From positions 1-64,000 of the forward strand of contig CADBDA010000010.1 of the NCBI GenBank assembly GCA_902793295.1: a stretch of 64,000 nucleotides of DNA, given 5' to 3'. Positions 8,418 through 16,478 of the stretch are shown one piece after another (the stretch's first letter is position 1; every line of letters begins with the position of its first letter). The position numbers were made by a program, and so were the translations under genes. The notes below the pieces were generated by a model. The model saw only the letters and a list, made by a program, of their open reading frames with translations. It ran no database searches and was not told where the DNA came from. The DNA comes from an uncultured Bacteroidota bacterium (lineage in GTDB: Bacteria > Bacteroidota > Bacteroidia > Bacteroidales > P3).

Positions 8418-8993
8418 CTATTTCGCCTTGGCCAGGGCGGCACCGGCATTCCAGGCGCGACCCACCTGCTCTCCAGTGACGAGGTAGCCGTTCTGGAACT
8501 GGTCGAAGATGAGGGCGTTGAGCTTCATCGGATCCACCTTGCCATTCTCGCTGAGGACGCTTTCCTCGGCGGCGACATTGACAATCTTGCCCACGATGCA
8601 GTACATCGTCTCGGTATCCACCACTTCGGCCAACTCGCACTCCATCGCCACGGGGAACTCGTCGATGACAGGGGCGTTGACGCGGCTGCTGCGGACGGCG
8701 TGGTAGCCCGTGCGCTCAAACTTGTCAGGGGTCTTGTTGCCGGTGGCAATGCCGAAATAGTCGGCCACGTCCATATGGTCACGGTCGGCAATACTGACGG
8801 TGAAGGCTTTCGTCTTCAGTATGTTCTGTGTGGTCTTGTGGCCTTCGCCGATGAAGAGGGCTATTTTGTCCATATCGCAGATCATGCCCCAGGCGGCATT
8901 CATCACGTTCACACGGCCACTCTCATCATAGGCAGCCACCATCAAAACCGGCATCGGGTAAACAGCCGGCACAACTCCAAGATCTTTTTTCAT
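8418..8993 (-). CDS. Flavin reductase-family / flavoredoxin-like protein
   Basis: A 191-residue FMN-binding split-barrel protein of the flavin reductase-like family: the N-terminal MPVLMVAAYDESGRVNVMNAAW stretch, SIADRDHMDVADYFG (flavin phosphate contact region) and ECELAEVVDTETMYCIVGKIV are characteristic. Such proteins bind FMN and act as flavoredoxins or flavin reductases in the cytosol; the physiological partner cannot be read from the context. It is a single-gene unit convergent with the ruvX-def transcript. Confidence 0.85.
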   Translation of the reverse strand: MKKDLGVVPAVYPMPVLMVAAYDESGRVNVMNAAWGMICDMDKIALFIGEGHKTTQNILKTKAFTVSIADRDHMDVADYFGIATGNKTPDKFERTGYHAVRSSRVNAPVIDEFPVAMECELAEVVDTETMYCIVGKIVNVAAEESVLSENGKVDPMKLNALIFDQFQNGYLVTGEQVGRAWNAGAALAKAK

Positions 8994-9224
8994 TGCAGTA
9001 AATGTATTATGATGTTATTATAATGTATCTATATATATAAACGCCCCGTCTCCGAAAAAATTGTGTGGAGCCAATATTCCCGCTCCTTGTGCAGCCGCTG
9101 ATGCACCAAGCACCGTGGCCGGTCATCCAGACGACCAGTGCCACGGCCTTCAGACGCGAAGTAAATAGGGAAAATGTGCGGAACCGTTGCGACCAAACAG
9201 GCCGCCAAATGTCGTCAGACGCCG

Positions 9225-10178
9225 CTATTCGGGATAATACTCTGAAAATGAATGATCGTTGTAGAGCACAACGACTTTGACAATCTTTTTCCTCCTGAGA
9301 TTTTGATTTTCGGGTACAACTGCCGACGCCATTCCGTTCAGGCGATTCTCGTCGACATAAGATTGCCGCCCATTGTCGGTATGCATCGGCGAGGGTGTTT
9401 GCACCGACGACTCGACAGCAGGAGTGGAGCCGACGGTTGTCGATCCCACAACCGAGGGGGCCGCAACCGCAGAGGACGATTGTGCCGATGGAGCAGAATT
9501 GCCCGAAGGGTTGGAGTTGACCGATGGAGTAGGTGCCGCCATCTGCCCACCGACAGCCTGGACCGTCTCGGCTACAGGGGTTGCCGGCGGAACGGTGGGC
9601 ATTACGCCCGCATTAGGCACCGGACCGGACACAACCGATTCCCCACCAACGCCTTGCGCCGCTACGGGGACATTCGAAGCCACACCAGGGAGATAAGCCT
9701 CAATCATTTTCGCCGGACCATCCGTCTCGATTGCTTGCGGGGCATCTGCCGTTGGAGGTACGTCGGCAAACAGCGTGCCCTCCATATTGCTGAAAAGATC
9801 AGGCTGTACTGCTGCCGCCTGCACCGGTCTTGTAGCGCCAGACGTGGGTTGCGATGGCATCGATGCAGGTGCCGGAGCCGCCGTCGGTGCACCAGCAGGC
9901 GCTGCTGCTTGAGGTGACGTAGCAGTCGACGCAGCATTGCCCGACGATGCGGGGACAGCAACGATTGACGGAGCATACATCTCACCCTCTCCAAAGGTCA
10001 GCCATTTGATGTCAATCTCCGGATAACGGTTGATGACCTTCTTCACAAAATCCAAACTGGGACGATTACGACCCGACATAATATGCGACATACCGGAAGG
10101 CTGGATTCCGATCTCTTCTGCAAACTGTCTTGCCGTGATATTTTTGGCCTTTAAAATGAGATTTATCCTGTCAATCAT
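9225..10178 (-). CDS. XRE-type HTH regulator with long low-complexity region
   Basis: A 317-residue protein in three parts. Residues 1-67 form a Cro/C1 helix-turn-helix (ITARQFAEEIGIQPSGMSHIMSGR, then FVKKVINRYPEIDIKWLTFGEGEMY). Residues about 70-290 are almost entirely Ala, Pro, Ser, Thr, Val and Gln, without predicted fold. The last 25 residues return to ordered composition with a basic RRKK run and KVVVLYNDHSFSEYYPE. HTH proteins with a P/A/S/T linker and a conserved short tail occur in Bacteroidetes, but targets are unknown. A TATTTTTG -7 box lies at 10215-10222 on the minus strand, inside an AT-rich region full of TTTGTAAA-like palindromes that may be its own operators. Confidence 0.75.
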   Translation of the reverse strand: MIDRINLILKAKNITARQFAEEIGIQPSGMSHIMSGRNRPSLDFVKKVINRYPEIDIKWLTFGEGEMYAPSIVAVPASSGNAASTATSPQAAAPAGAPTAAPAPASMPSQPTSGATRPVQAAAVQPDLFSNMEGTLFADVPPTADAPQAIETDGPAKMIEAYLPGVASNVPVAAQGVGGESVVSGPVPNAGVMPTVPPATPVAETVQAVGGQMAAPTPSVNSNPSGNSAPSAQSSSAVAAPSVVGSTTVGSTPAVESSVQTPSPMHTDNGRQSYVDENRLNGMASAVVPENQNLRRKKIVKVVVLYNDHSFSEYYPE

Positions 10179-10214
10179 AAATTTATAATTATAAATGTAA
10201 TTTCTTTCGATTTA

Positions 10215-10222
10215 CAAAAATA
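10215..10222 (-). promoter_or_regulatory. -7 box of the HTH regulator gene
   Basis: Minus-strand TATTTTTG matches TAnnTTTG. It lies 37 bases before the start codon. A TTG occurs 16 bases upstream, closer than the usual spacer. Confidence 0.5.
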
Positions 10223-10547
10223 CACATTCTTTTTGAAACAATTGTAAATAATTGCATTTTTACTTTTGTAATCATATTTCAGCCAAAAGAACTAATTGAA
10301 GTTATTAATTTTATTTAATTGTTTTATAATATATTAATTAGTTATAAACATGCCAAATGTTAATTTTTCGACAAATCTCAAAAATATTAAATTATCACTT
10401 TAATAAAAACATTTTTTATGTATTATATCAACGTTTTAAGTATTATATAAAACTATACAATTGAACAATGGTCGCATTTACAGAAATTTCTCTGAAACAT
10501 TTGTAAAATTCACATTTGTTTACATATATATCCACATTTACATTTGT

Positions 10548-10584
10548 ATATACAATTGTATATTTACTTTTGTAAATTTACAAA
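10548..10584. promoter_or_regulatory. Twin palindromes, candidate operator
   Basis: Two adjacent 16-bp perfect palindromes five bases apart share the half-site TTGTA. Their centres are 21 bases apart, two helical turns, which would place two bound dimers on the same DNA face. The second overlaps a TACTTTTG -7 box. Binding by the neighbouring HTH protein is an inference. Confidence 0.5.
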
Positions 10585-10782
10585 TTTCACGCCTATTTAT
10601 TTATCGCAATTCTGGATATACGAAATCCTGTCGGAATGCATTTGAGGCGCTTAGAAGGCAAATTTTGGAAGTAGAAAAAACACTGTTTTTTTATCATTTT
10701 TTTTACTGCCGACATACACTAATCAAAAAAACTGCGTTATGGAGAGAAATAAAATTGAATAACAATATAAAATAATAAGAAA

Positions 10783-10905
10783 ATGAAAAAAGGAATTGCA
10801 ACGCTCCTTCTCGTGATGGTCTTCGCCATGATTGGTGTCTCTTGCTCGCACAAGACCTGTCCCGCCTACCGCGGTTCGGTATCCGAAGTTGTCGTCAACG
10901 AGTAA
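10783..10905 (+). CDS. 40-residue lipoprotein
   Basis: A very short but well-formed gene: a Lys-Lys n-region, a hydrophobic core and the lipobox IGVSC with Cys at residue 21, leaving a 20-residue mature peptide with a second Cys in KTCPAYRG. Short lipoproteins with a C-P-A-Y motif just after the lipid anchor are seen in Bacteroidetes; no function is known. A strong terminator 59 bases downstream supports a real transcription unit. It starts at the end of the AT-rich region that carries possible promoters. Confidence 0.7.
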   Translation: MKKGIATLLLVMVFAMIGVSCSHKTCPAYRGSVSEVVVNE

Positions 10906-10963
10906 TGACCATCCGACGTGCAGCCGTCGGGGCGACATCTCCCCTACCCTGCATCATCATTAT

Positions 10964-10996
10964 AAAAAGAGTACCCCGAAGGTACTCTTTTTTTTT
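10964..10996 (+). terminator. Terminator of the small lipoprotein gene
   Basis: A 12-bp perfect stem (10964-10975 with 10981-10992), loop CCGAA, followed by a run of T. Confidence 0.9.
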
Positions 10997-11152
10997 ATGG
11001 CTCGCGAGAATCGCCTGTTCAAGACAGAATCCTTACCCCGATCGTTACAGGCAATTCTCATCGACGAATATTTTTCACCCAATCCCCACCCCGTCCCAAT
11101 AAAAAAGAAACCATCGACCCAAGCCCAACCAACCAAAATGCAAAACTCCCCA

Positions 11153-11339
11153 CATCCCACATCCCTCATCCCTCATCCCTCATCCCTCATCCCTCATCCC
11201 TCATCCCTCATCCCTCATCCCTCATCCCTCATCCCTCATCCATCATCCCTCATCCATCATCCATCATCCATCATCCATCATCCATCATCCATCATCCATC
11301 TCCCATCTTCCATCTTCCATCTTCCATCTTCCATCATCC
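11153..11339. repeat. Heptanucleotide tandem repeat, about 26 units
   Basis: The unit is CATCCCT in the first half, drifting to CATCCAT and then to CATCTTC/CATCTCC variants near 11300-11335. The other strand is a G-rich (GATGAGG)n tract. The array lies between two terminators and outside any gene. Because 21 bases hold three units, all plus-strand frames are mostly open and give a spurious Ser/Leu/Ile/Pro/His repeat protein, which I do not accept. The drift in one direction suggests growth by slippage with later decay. Copy number may vary between isolates or be mis-assembled. Confidence 0.95.
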
Positions 11340-11407
11340 GCAGAACAAATCCAACAATCAAAAATGGGAAACCGAAAATGCCTCCGAGCTTCTTTAAATC
11401 GAGGCAT

Positions 11408-11438
11408 AAAAAAAGCGGGACTGGATTCAGTCCCGCTT
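11408..11438 (-). terminator. Terminator of ftcD
   Basis: On the minus strand a 10-bp stem (11413-11422 with 11429-11438) and a 6-base loop run into a T-run (A at 11408-11414). It starts 30 bases after the ftcD stop. Confidence 0.9.
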
Positions 11439-11467
11439 AAAAGGTGAATGGTTGTCAGCGACTACAA

Positions 11468-13165
11468 TCAGAGAGCGATCTTTTCGTTGACAATCTTGAG
11501 GATTTCAGCCTCTTCCTTGATGGCAGCGGCTTCGATGGCGGCAGCCTTGGCGAGGATGTCATTCTTGAAAGCCTCGTCTTTCAGGCTGCTGGCGTTGATC
11601 TTCACATTCAGATGGGCACCCATCACGGCGCTACGAGCGGCAAGGGCTCCCACACCACCGTCGGTGACGCTGGCCGGATTGCCCCACTCCACCATGGCAC
11701 GGCACACCTCGAAAGCCTCCATGGACTTCTGCATGGTGTGGAACGGCACCTCGGTGGCAAACTTGGTGGCCTCCTGGATGGCAGCGCTGCGGGCAGCCTT
11801 CTCCTCGTCGGTCTTCTTGGGCAGACCGAAGGCATTCATAATCTTGTTGAAAGCGTTGGTGTCCTCGTCGACCAGATGCAGCAGTTCGTTCTTAATTTGC
11901 TGACCGTGGACAGCCACGTCGCTGAATTTCTCCCATTCGTCGTCGTAGGCAGCCTTACCGCCGGTGAGGTTGGCGACCATGGTGCCAAGCGAAGCAGCCA
12001 GGGCACCCATATAGGCGCTGACCGATCCGCCGCCGGGAGCGGGACTTTCGGAAGCCGTCTCCTCGCAGAAACCGGTGCAAGTCAGGTCGACAAGCTTCTT
12101 CGTGCTGTTGTCCTCAATCAGGAATTCAATGACTTTCTCCTTGGGGTTGAAGGGTTTCAGGTCGTCGAGCCCCATCGATTTGATGGCGATCTTCATAATC
12201 TCGTCCTCGCTGACGCCGAGCGAACGTTTCTGTTTGGCCAGGTAGTATTTACCAGCGTCAATCAGAACGCTCTTGGGAATAAGGCCGACAATTTCGCAGC
12301 CGGTCACACGCACACCGCGGTTGGCGGCGCAGCGGCACACCTCGTCGAAGCAGAGGTGGACCGGGGCCACCTTGATGGAGGTGATGTTCATGGAGACCTG
12401 TGCAATGCCGTAGTCTTCAATGTACCAACCGATTGCCTTGGTGCCTTTCAGCGTGCCGGGAATCATGATGGTCTTGCCGTTCTCGTCCTTCATCGGCTTG
12501 CCCGAGGGCTTGCCGCCTTCGCGCTGGGGACGGCCCTTTTCACGGACGTCAAAAGCGATGGCATTGGCGCGACGGGTCGATATGGTGTTCAGGTTGTAGT
12601 TGATGGCCACCAGGAAATCGCGGGCACCCACCTGGGTGGCGCCAGTCTGAGCCACATGGTCGTTCCATGCGTTGGGACCATAGTCGGGTTTCCACTGTTC
12701 GCTGCCCAGACGGGTCGACAGCGACTCGTATTCGCCCGTGCGGCAGTAAGCCAGATTGCGGCGTTCGGGCAGTTTGGCGGCGTTTTCGTAGCAGTAGATG
12801 GGAATCTGGAGCTCGTTACCGATACGCTCAGCCAACTTGTGGGCGTAGACCACGGTCTCTTCCATGCTGATGTTGCTCACCGGGATGAGGGGGCAGACAT
12901 CGGTGGCACCCTGACGGGGGTGGGCACCATGGTGCTGGCGCATGTCGATGAGTTCGGCAGCCTTCTTGACCACGCGGTAGGCGGCTTCGCAAGCCTGTTC
13001 CGGCTCACCCACAAAGGTGATGACCGTACGGTTGGTGGTGGCACCCGGATCGACGTCCAGCAGTTTCACACCCTCCACCTTTTCGATTTCGGCGGTAACC
13101 TGGTTGATGATATTCATGTCGCGTCCTTCAGAGATATTCGGAACGCATTCAATTAATTGTTTCAT
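11468..13165 (-). CDS. ftcD: Bifunctional glutamate formimidoyltransferase / formimidoyl-THF cyclodeaminase
   Basis: FtcD moves the formimino group of N-formimino-glutamate (from histidine breakdown) to tetrahydrofolate and then releases ammonia to give methenyl-THF. The 565-residue chain holds both enzymes. Residues 1 to about 330 are the transferase with N-terminal ECVPNISEGR and the HHGAHPRQGATDVCP active-site stretch. Residues from about 355 are the cyclodeaminase with SPAPGGGSVSA and four-helix segments up to DGGVGALAARSAV. Both parts appear complete. No other histidine-utilisation genes lie in the window, so it is a stand-alone unit with its own promoter and terminator. Confidence 0.95.
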   Translation of the reverse strand: MKQLIECVPNISEGRDMNIINQVTAEIEKVEGVKLLDVDPGATTNRTVITFVGEPEQACEAAYRVVKKAAELIDMRQHHGAHPRQGATDVCPLIPVSNISMEETVVYAHKLAERIGNELQIPIYCYENAAKLPERRNLAYCRTGEYESLSTRLGSEQWKPDYGPNAWNDHVAQTGATQVGARDFLVAINYNLNTISTRRANAIAFDVREKGRPQREGGKPSGKPMKDENGKTIMIPGTLKGTKAIGWYIEDYGIAQVSMNITSIKVAPVHLCFDEVCRCAANRGVRVTGCEIVGLIPKSVLIDAGKYYLAKQKRSLGVSEDEIMKIAIKSMGLDDLKPFNPKEKVIEFLIEDNSTKKLVDLTCTGFCEETASESPAPGGGSVSAYMGALAASLGTMVANLTGGKAAYDDEWEKFSDVAVHGQQIKNELLHLVDEDTNAFNKIMNAFGLPKKTDEEKAARSAAIQEATKFATEVPFHTMQKSMEAFEVCRAMVEWGNPASVTDGGVGALAARSAVMGAHLNVKINASSLKDEAFKNDILAKAAAIEAAAIKEEAEILKIVNEKIAL

Positions 13166-13221
13166 CGTTATCTTATTTATTTATAGTATTCTATATTAAA
13201 AAACAAATTTCAAATGAATTA

Positions 13222-13254
13222 CAAAGATAATTGTTTTTTTTGAATCATAGGCAA
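13222..13254 (-). promoter_or_regulatory. Promoter of ftcD
   Basis: Minus-strand TATCTTTG (13222-13229) matches the -7 consensus and TTG (13252-13254) lies 22 bases upstream. The ftcD ATG is about 57 bases downstream. Confidence 0.6.
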
Positions 13255-13375
13255 TGCAATTTGTCAACACACCAAAACAACAATACAAAGCATTGTATTT
13301 CAACTGAAAACTTAAAAATACTACAAAAAGATACTACATCAACAAAAAATGTTGATATTATTTTTAACATTTCTA

Positions 13376-13405
13376 TTGCACGTATGTATTTTTTTTGTAG
13401 TTTTG
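13376..13405 (+). promoter_or_regulatory. Promoter of the coiled-coil protein gene
   Basis: TTG (13376-13378), a 19-base spacer and TAGTTTTG (13398-13405) match the Bacteroidetes pattern. The predicted leader before the ATG at 13520 is roughly 105 bases, so the longer upstream reading frame from 13349 would begin before the promoter and is discarded. Confidence 0.7.
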
Positions 13406-13519
13406 CAGACATCAAAGATTGCAACCCAACCTAAATCACACCCCCTTCAACTATCTATTCTTGCAACAGTTGCGCTGCGGCTGTTGACTTTCAACCATGA
13501 GCCAAAAACCGACAAGACA

Positions 13520-14461
13520 ATGGACATCATCTTCGATTATACCGATGCCTCGACGACGGAGGACCAACCGTCGAAAGCCCATGCCGACACCGATACGGCC
13601 GACCATGCCGCCATGCCGGTGCAGCCCGACGACGACATCCCCCTGACGGCTCGCAACAGCAGCGACTATCAAGAGATGACCGATGTGATGTTCCGTATCA
13701 TCCGCAATCATGAGGCGGAGATTGTCCGGCTCAACAAGATCATCTCCGAGCAATCGACGACCATCAGCGAGATGTTCAACAGTAACACCCGGTTGAAGAG
13801 CGACTTGCAGCACGCCCGCGAGCAGAAGCTGCAAGACGAACAGCGTCTGGAGCAGATGCAAACCGAGATGCAGCAGCTCAAAGCCCAGCTGCAGCAGCTT
13901 CAGAAGGAGCAGCCCTTCCCCACCGGCGCCACCGCCATGCCGCCCGCCGACAACATCCTCATTCAGCGCACCCTCGGCGCCATTCACGAAGAATACCTTC
14001 GCAACCAGCCGCCTGTCAACGACAGCCTGGCGCTCCAGGCCGCCAGACTGCCCGTCCAAGCACGCGCCACCTCCGTCAGCCGCCAGCACCGTCAGAAGGC
14101 GAAACCGCTCGACTGGGATTATTTCGACGAGCTGATACAGCGCGACAACAAGATGTCCGAATTCAACAACGACCGCGCCAAGATGTTCTTCAACGCGCTC
14201 CACATCAACAACATCATCGACGAGCACTTCCATCTTCGCCGCAACATCACCAACAATGTGGCCTGCTTCATCGAGAAGGAGCTCCACCAGCGCATCCCCA
14301 CCGTCGTCAAGTGGGAAATCTTCGACCACCTCTTCGACCGCAAAGCCGTGCGCACCTACGAAGGCAAAATCATGAAGCCCTCCGACCGCAACATGTGCAA
14401 GTCCATCAAGGAGTTCTTAGACCAGGTCGAATTGGCGGCCAGCCAAGAAGCCAATGACTGA
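13520..14461 (+). CDS. Coiled-coil protein of unknown function
   Basis: A 313-residue protein I do not recognise. Residues 1-50 are acidic and probably disordered. About residues 55-140 form a long heptad-patterned coiled coil rich in Gln, Glu, Lys and Leu. A Pro/Ala linker follows, and about residues 195-305 form a compact, mostly helical C-terminal domain with WDYFDELIQ, ALHINNIIDEHFHLRRNITNN and a charged HQRIPTVVKWEIFDHLFDRK. There is no signal peptide or membrane segment, so it is cytosolic. It stands alone, with its own promoter, at the left end of a variable stretch of unfamiliar genes and an insertion sequence. The ATG at 13520 is chosen from the promoter at 13376-13405. Confidence 0.65.
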   Translation: MDIIFDYTDASTTEDQPSKAHADTDTADHAAMPVQPDDDIPLTARNSSDYQEMTDVMFRIIRNHEAEIVRLNKIISEQSTTISEMFNSNTRLKSDLQHAREQKLQDEQRLEQMQTEMQQLKAQLQQLQKEQPFPTGATAMPPADNILIQRTLGAIHEEYLRNQPPVNDSLALQAARLPVQARATSVSRQHRQKAKPLDWDYFDELIQRDNKMSEFNNDRAKMFFNALHINNIIDEHFHLRRNITNNVACFIEKELHQRIPTVVKWEIFDHLFDRKAVRTYEGKIMKPSDRNMCKSIKEFLDQVELAASQEAND

Positions 14462-14833
14462 GGCCTCGAAATTGCCCCCCCGACCTCACCCCTTACCGCA
14501 GCCTCTTCAGGCACCCCCTGCACCGCTCACAGCACCCCCAAAAAAACATCATTTTCAAGCATTTTTCCACCCTGCTTTTTTTGTAGCCCGGCGTAGCCTG
14601 GCATACTACATACAAAAAAACAGACTACAGCAGCCATTTTTTTTCCAACGCGCTCTCCCCTACTCCTTTCCGAGGGCGACATCCCCTTTGGGGCCATGTA
14701 GATTATCTGTAGCAAAGATGCAGCAAACGCTGTAGCAAACCGCAGCCATCGCACTGTCTTCCATTCGATTGCACAAACATTCCAACATTTTTTACAACCG
14801 TTTACAACTTTTTCCTGTTCGTTGGCGATTTCG
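14462..14833. other. Intergenic region without recognisable gene
   Basis: Between the coiled-coil gene and the DUF6266 promoter. It holds a weak inverted repeat at about 14577-14622 (TTTTTTTGTAG against CTACATACAAAAAAA, interrupted) that may end the upstream transcript, and a small CCCCTTTGGGG hairpin near 14684-14694. ORFs that cross it have no coding character. Confidence 0.5.
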
Positions 14834-15043
14834 TTAATTTGCATCGTCTTTCAAAAGGAAAGGAAGCGCAAACGGTGACACCCAAGCAGGTCCGGGGGAA
14901 CGATTCCCGCCGGGATGCGTACGGCCCGACAGCTCGACAACCCGAACCGGCAGACAGCAGATCCGCCACCACTTCCGGACCCCAACGCAAAGACAAAGAA
15001 GTAAAAATATTTAATAACATTAAAAAAGAAAGGAAAAATTATC
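14834..15043 (+). promoter_or_regulatory. Long leader of the DUF6266 gene, candidate structured RNA
   Basis: TTAATTTG at 14834-14841 resembles a -7 box and would give a leader of about 195 bases. The leader is GC-rich until 14985, then A-rich up to the start codon. It can form a 9-bp hairpin with one bulge and a CGA loop (14892-14900 with 14904-14913). Alternatively GGTCCGG at 14889-14895 can pair with CCGGACC at 14975-14981; the two helices share 14892-14895 and exclude each other. No known riboswitch consensus is recognised. Confidence 0.4.
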
Positions 15044-15679
15044 ATGGCAACAATCAAACAAGGAGCCCTCGGCGGCTTCTCAGGAAAAGTAGGTCCCATC
15101 ACCGGTTCCTCGTGGAAAGGCAAAGCAGTCATCAAGGCACGCCCCCTCAGCGTCAACGACCCCAACACCGTTCTGCAACAGCAAATCCGCGCCAAGTTCA
15201 AACTCATCACTCAGTTCTTCTCCGTCATCTACGCCTTCATCTTCCTCGGATTCAAGAAGCAGGCCGTTGACATCACCGAGATGAACGCCGCCATCAAGAC
15301 CAACTTCGCCGATGGCTTCACCGGCACCTTCCCTACCTACAGCCTCAACTACTCCAAACTGCTGGTGGCCAAGGGCAATGTGGACAACCCCTACAACCCC
15401 TCCGCCCAGGTGCAAGGCACCGACCTCAGCATCAGCTGGACCGACAACTCCGGCATCGGCAACGCCCTCGAGACCGACAAGGTGATGTTCCTCGCCTACA
15501 ACACCGTCAAGAAGCAGGCCGTCGTCGTCACCGACGCCGCCGACCGCTCCACACGCCAAGCCTCCTACTCTCTGCCCACCGCATGGGTGAGCGACTCCAT
15601 CGAGGTCTACCTGGCAGTGCGCCGTGCCGAGGGCGAGGACACCAGCACCTCGCTCTACTTGGGCAGCTTCAACCTCTAA
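15044..15679 (+). CDS. DUF6266-family protein
   Basis: A 211-residue protein with the family's N-terminal signature, KQGALGGFSGKVGPITGSSW, followed by the repeated Lys/Arg-rich turn and a beta-rich C-terminal domain with an ISWTDNSGIGNA segment that looks like an Ig or fibronectin-type strand pair. DUF6266 is confined largely to Bacteroidetes and has no assigned function. No signal peptide is visible; some family members were noted near mobile elements. The gene has an unusually long leader and a strong terminator, and so is a single-gene unit. Confidence 0.85.
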   Translation: MATIKQGALGGFSGKVGPITGSSWKGKAVIKARPLSVNDPNTVLQQQIRAKFKLITQFFSVIYAFIFLGFKKQAVDITEMNAAIKTNFADGFTGTFPTYSLNYSKLLVAKGNVDNPYNPSAQVQGTDLSISWTDNSGIGNALETDKVMFLAYNTVKKQAVVVTDAADRSTRQASYSLPTAWVSDSIEVYLAVRRAEGEDTSTSLYLGSFNL

Positions 15680-15706
15680 ACTCCCTACCAATGCCCCTTC
15701 TGGGCG

Positions 15707-15740
15707 AAAGTGGCGGCCACAGCGCCGCCACTTTTTTTTT
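15707..15740 (+). terminator. Terminator of the DUF6266 gene
   Basis: An 11-bp stem (15707-15717 with 15724-15734), loop CACAGC, followed by T. Confidence 0.92.
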
Positions 15741-15868
15741 GCCATCCTGTCCGCCCCGCAAGCCGCACGGTCCTACCCGCCAACGGCAAAAAGCAGACCG
15801 CAGTATCGCCCCTCAAGGAGCAGATTTTCAAACCCATAATCACAAACCTTAAAACAATTCAAATCACC

Positions 15869-16390
15869 ATGACACCCTCCATGAATCTTATGGCCCTGGC
15901 GCGTGCCTACGACCTGACCACGCCCCCTGCCGCCGACCGCAAACAGCTACTTCAGCAGCAAGAGCAGTTCCTGTCGCTGGTCAAACCCCTCATCCCGTTT
16001 GTCGAACCCCTTGTCGGTCGAAAGTCCAAGCGCGGCCACGACGGGCAATTCCCCTTCGACGCGCTGCTCAGCGTGGCGCTCGACCTGGGCATCGACGCCT
16101 TCCTCGCCTCGCCCCTCTTTTCAGTGCTGGGCGACGGCGTATCCAAAAGCGAAGTGCTTTCCGCCTTCTACGCGACGCCGGTCAATCACGGGCAGCTGCG
16201 ACCCGAACTGGAAGACCAACTGCGCCAATACCGAATCGTCAAACTCCACGACGACATCCCCTCGCGCCGACATTTCGAAGCCCGGCTTTACACAGGCATC
16301 TGCCATTTCGCCATCGCCCCCTTCCTAGGCCCCGACAAAAAGAAATGCCTCGGACCCGTAGTGCTCCACCCCCTCTTCCTGTTCAAGTAA
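15869..16390 (+). CDS. Hypothetical protein
   Basis: A 173-residue protein I do not recognise. It is helical, cytosolic in composition, with Leu/Gln/Phe-rich QQQEQFLSLVKPLIPFVEPLVGRKSKRG near residues 30-57 and a C-terminal FAIAPFLGPDKKKCLGP. The upstream extension of the frame to 15710 lies on the DUF6266 terminator and is discarded in favour of ATG at 15869, which follows an A-rich stretch like the leaders of its neighbours. A terminator follows 22 bases after the stop. It may be part of a mobile region; no partner is evident. Confidence 0.6.
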   Translation: MTPSMNLMALARAYDLTTPPAADRKQLLQQQEQFLSLVKPLIPFVEPLVGRKSKRGHDGQFPFDALLSVALDLGIDAFLASPLFSVLGDGVSKSEVLSAFYATPVNHGQLRPELEDQLRQYRIVKLHDDIPSRRHFEARLYTGICHFAIAPFLGPDKKKCLGPVVLHPLFLFK

Positions 16391-16412
16391 ACCCAACCCA
16401 AGCCCCACAACC

Positions 16413-16460
16413 AAAGGAAACGAAGCCGCTTTCACACAAAGCCCCTTCGTTTCCTTTTTT
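16413..16460 (+). terminator. Terminator of the hypothetical gene
   Basis: A 13-bp stem (16413-16425 with 16445-16457) around a 19-base loop, followed by T. It lies just outside the left end of the insertion sequence. Confidence 0.88.
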
Positions 16461-16478
16461 ATCACCCAAACACAGTGC

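Larger units (their letters stand above)
10179..10782. other. AT-rich intergenic region with palindromes
   Basis: About 600 bases far richer in A and T than the flanks. It holds two 16-bp perfect palindromes, ATATACAATTGTATAT at 10548-10563 and TTTGTAAATTTACAAA at 10569-10584, and the 13-mer TTTACTTTTGTAA twice (10259-10271 and 10563-10575); each copy contains an exact TAnnTTTG -7 box on the plus strand. The second has TTTG 18 bases upstream and could drive the small lipoprotein at 10783. No convincing ORF lies here. Confidence 0.7.

Noticed and set aside
9373..9696. 107-residue plus-strand ORF opposite the HTH gene
   Set aside because: Antisense of the low-complexity Ala/Pro/Thr region, which leaves the opposite frame open by composition.
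10461..10775. 104-residue ORF in the AT-rich region
   Set aside because: Composition is dominated by Ile, Phe, Tyr and Asn from AT-rich DNA, and it crosses the palindromes and a -7 box.
11153..11339. CRISPR array
   Set aside because: The unit is seven bases without spacers, and no cas genes are present.
10832..11440. 202-residue ORF with Ser-Leu-Ile-Pro-His-Pro repeats
   Set aside because: The repeat peptide is only the reading of the heptamer array, and the frame crosses a strong terminator and overlaps the small lipoprotein gene.
11444..13156. 570-residue plus-strand ORF opposite ftcD
   Set aside because: Antisense shadow of a complete bifunctional enzyme.
13349..13519. 57-residue N-terminal extension of the coiled-coil protein
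   Set aside because: It begins upstream of a good promoter, so it would not be transcribed with the gene.
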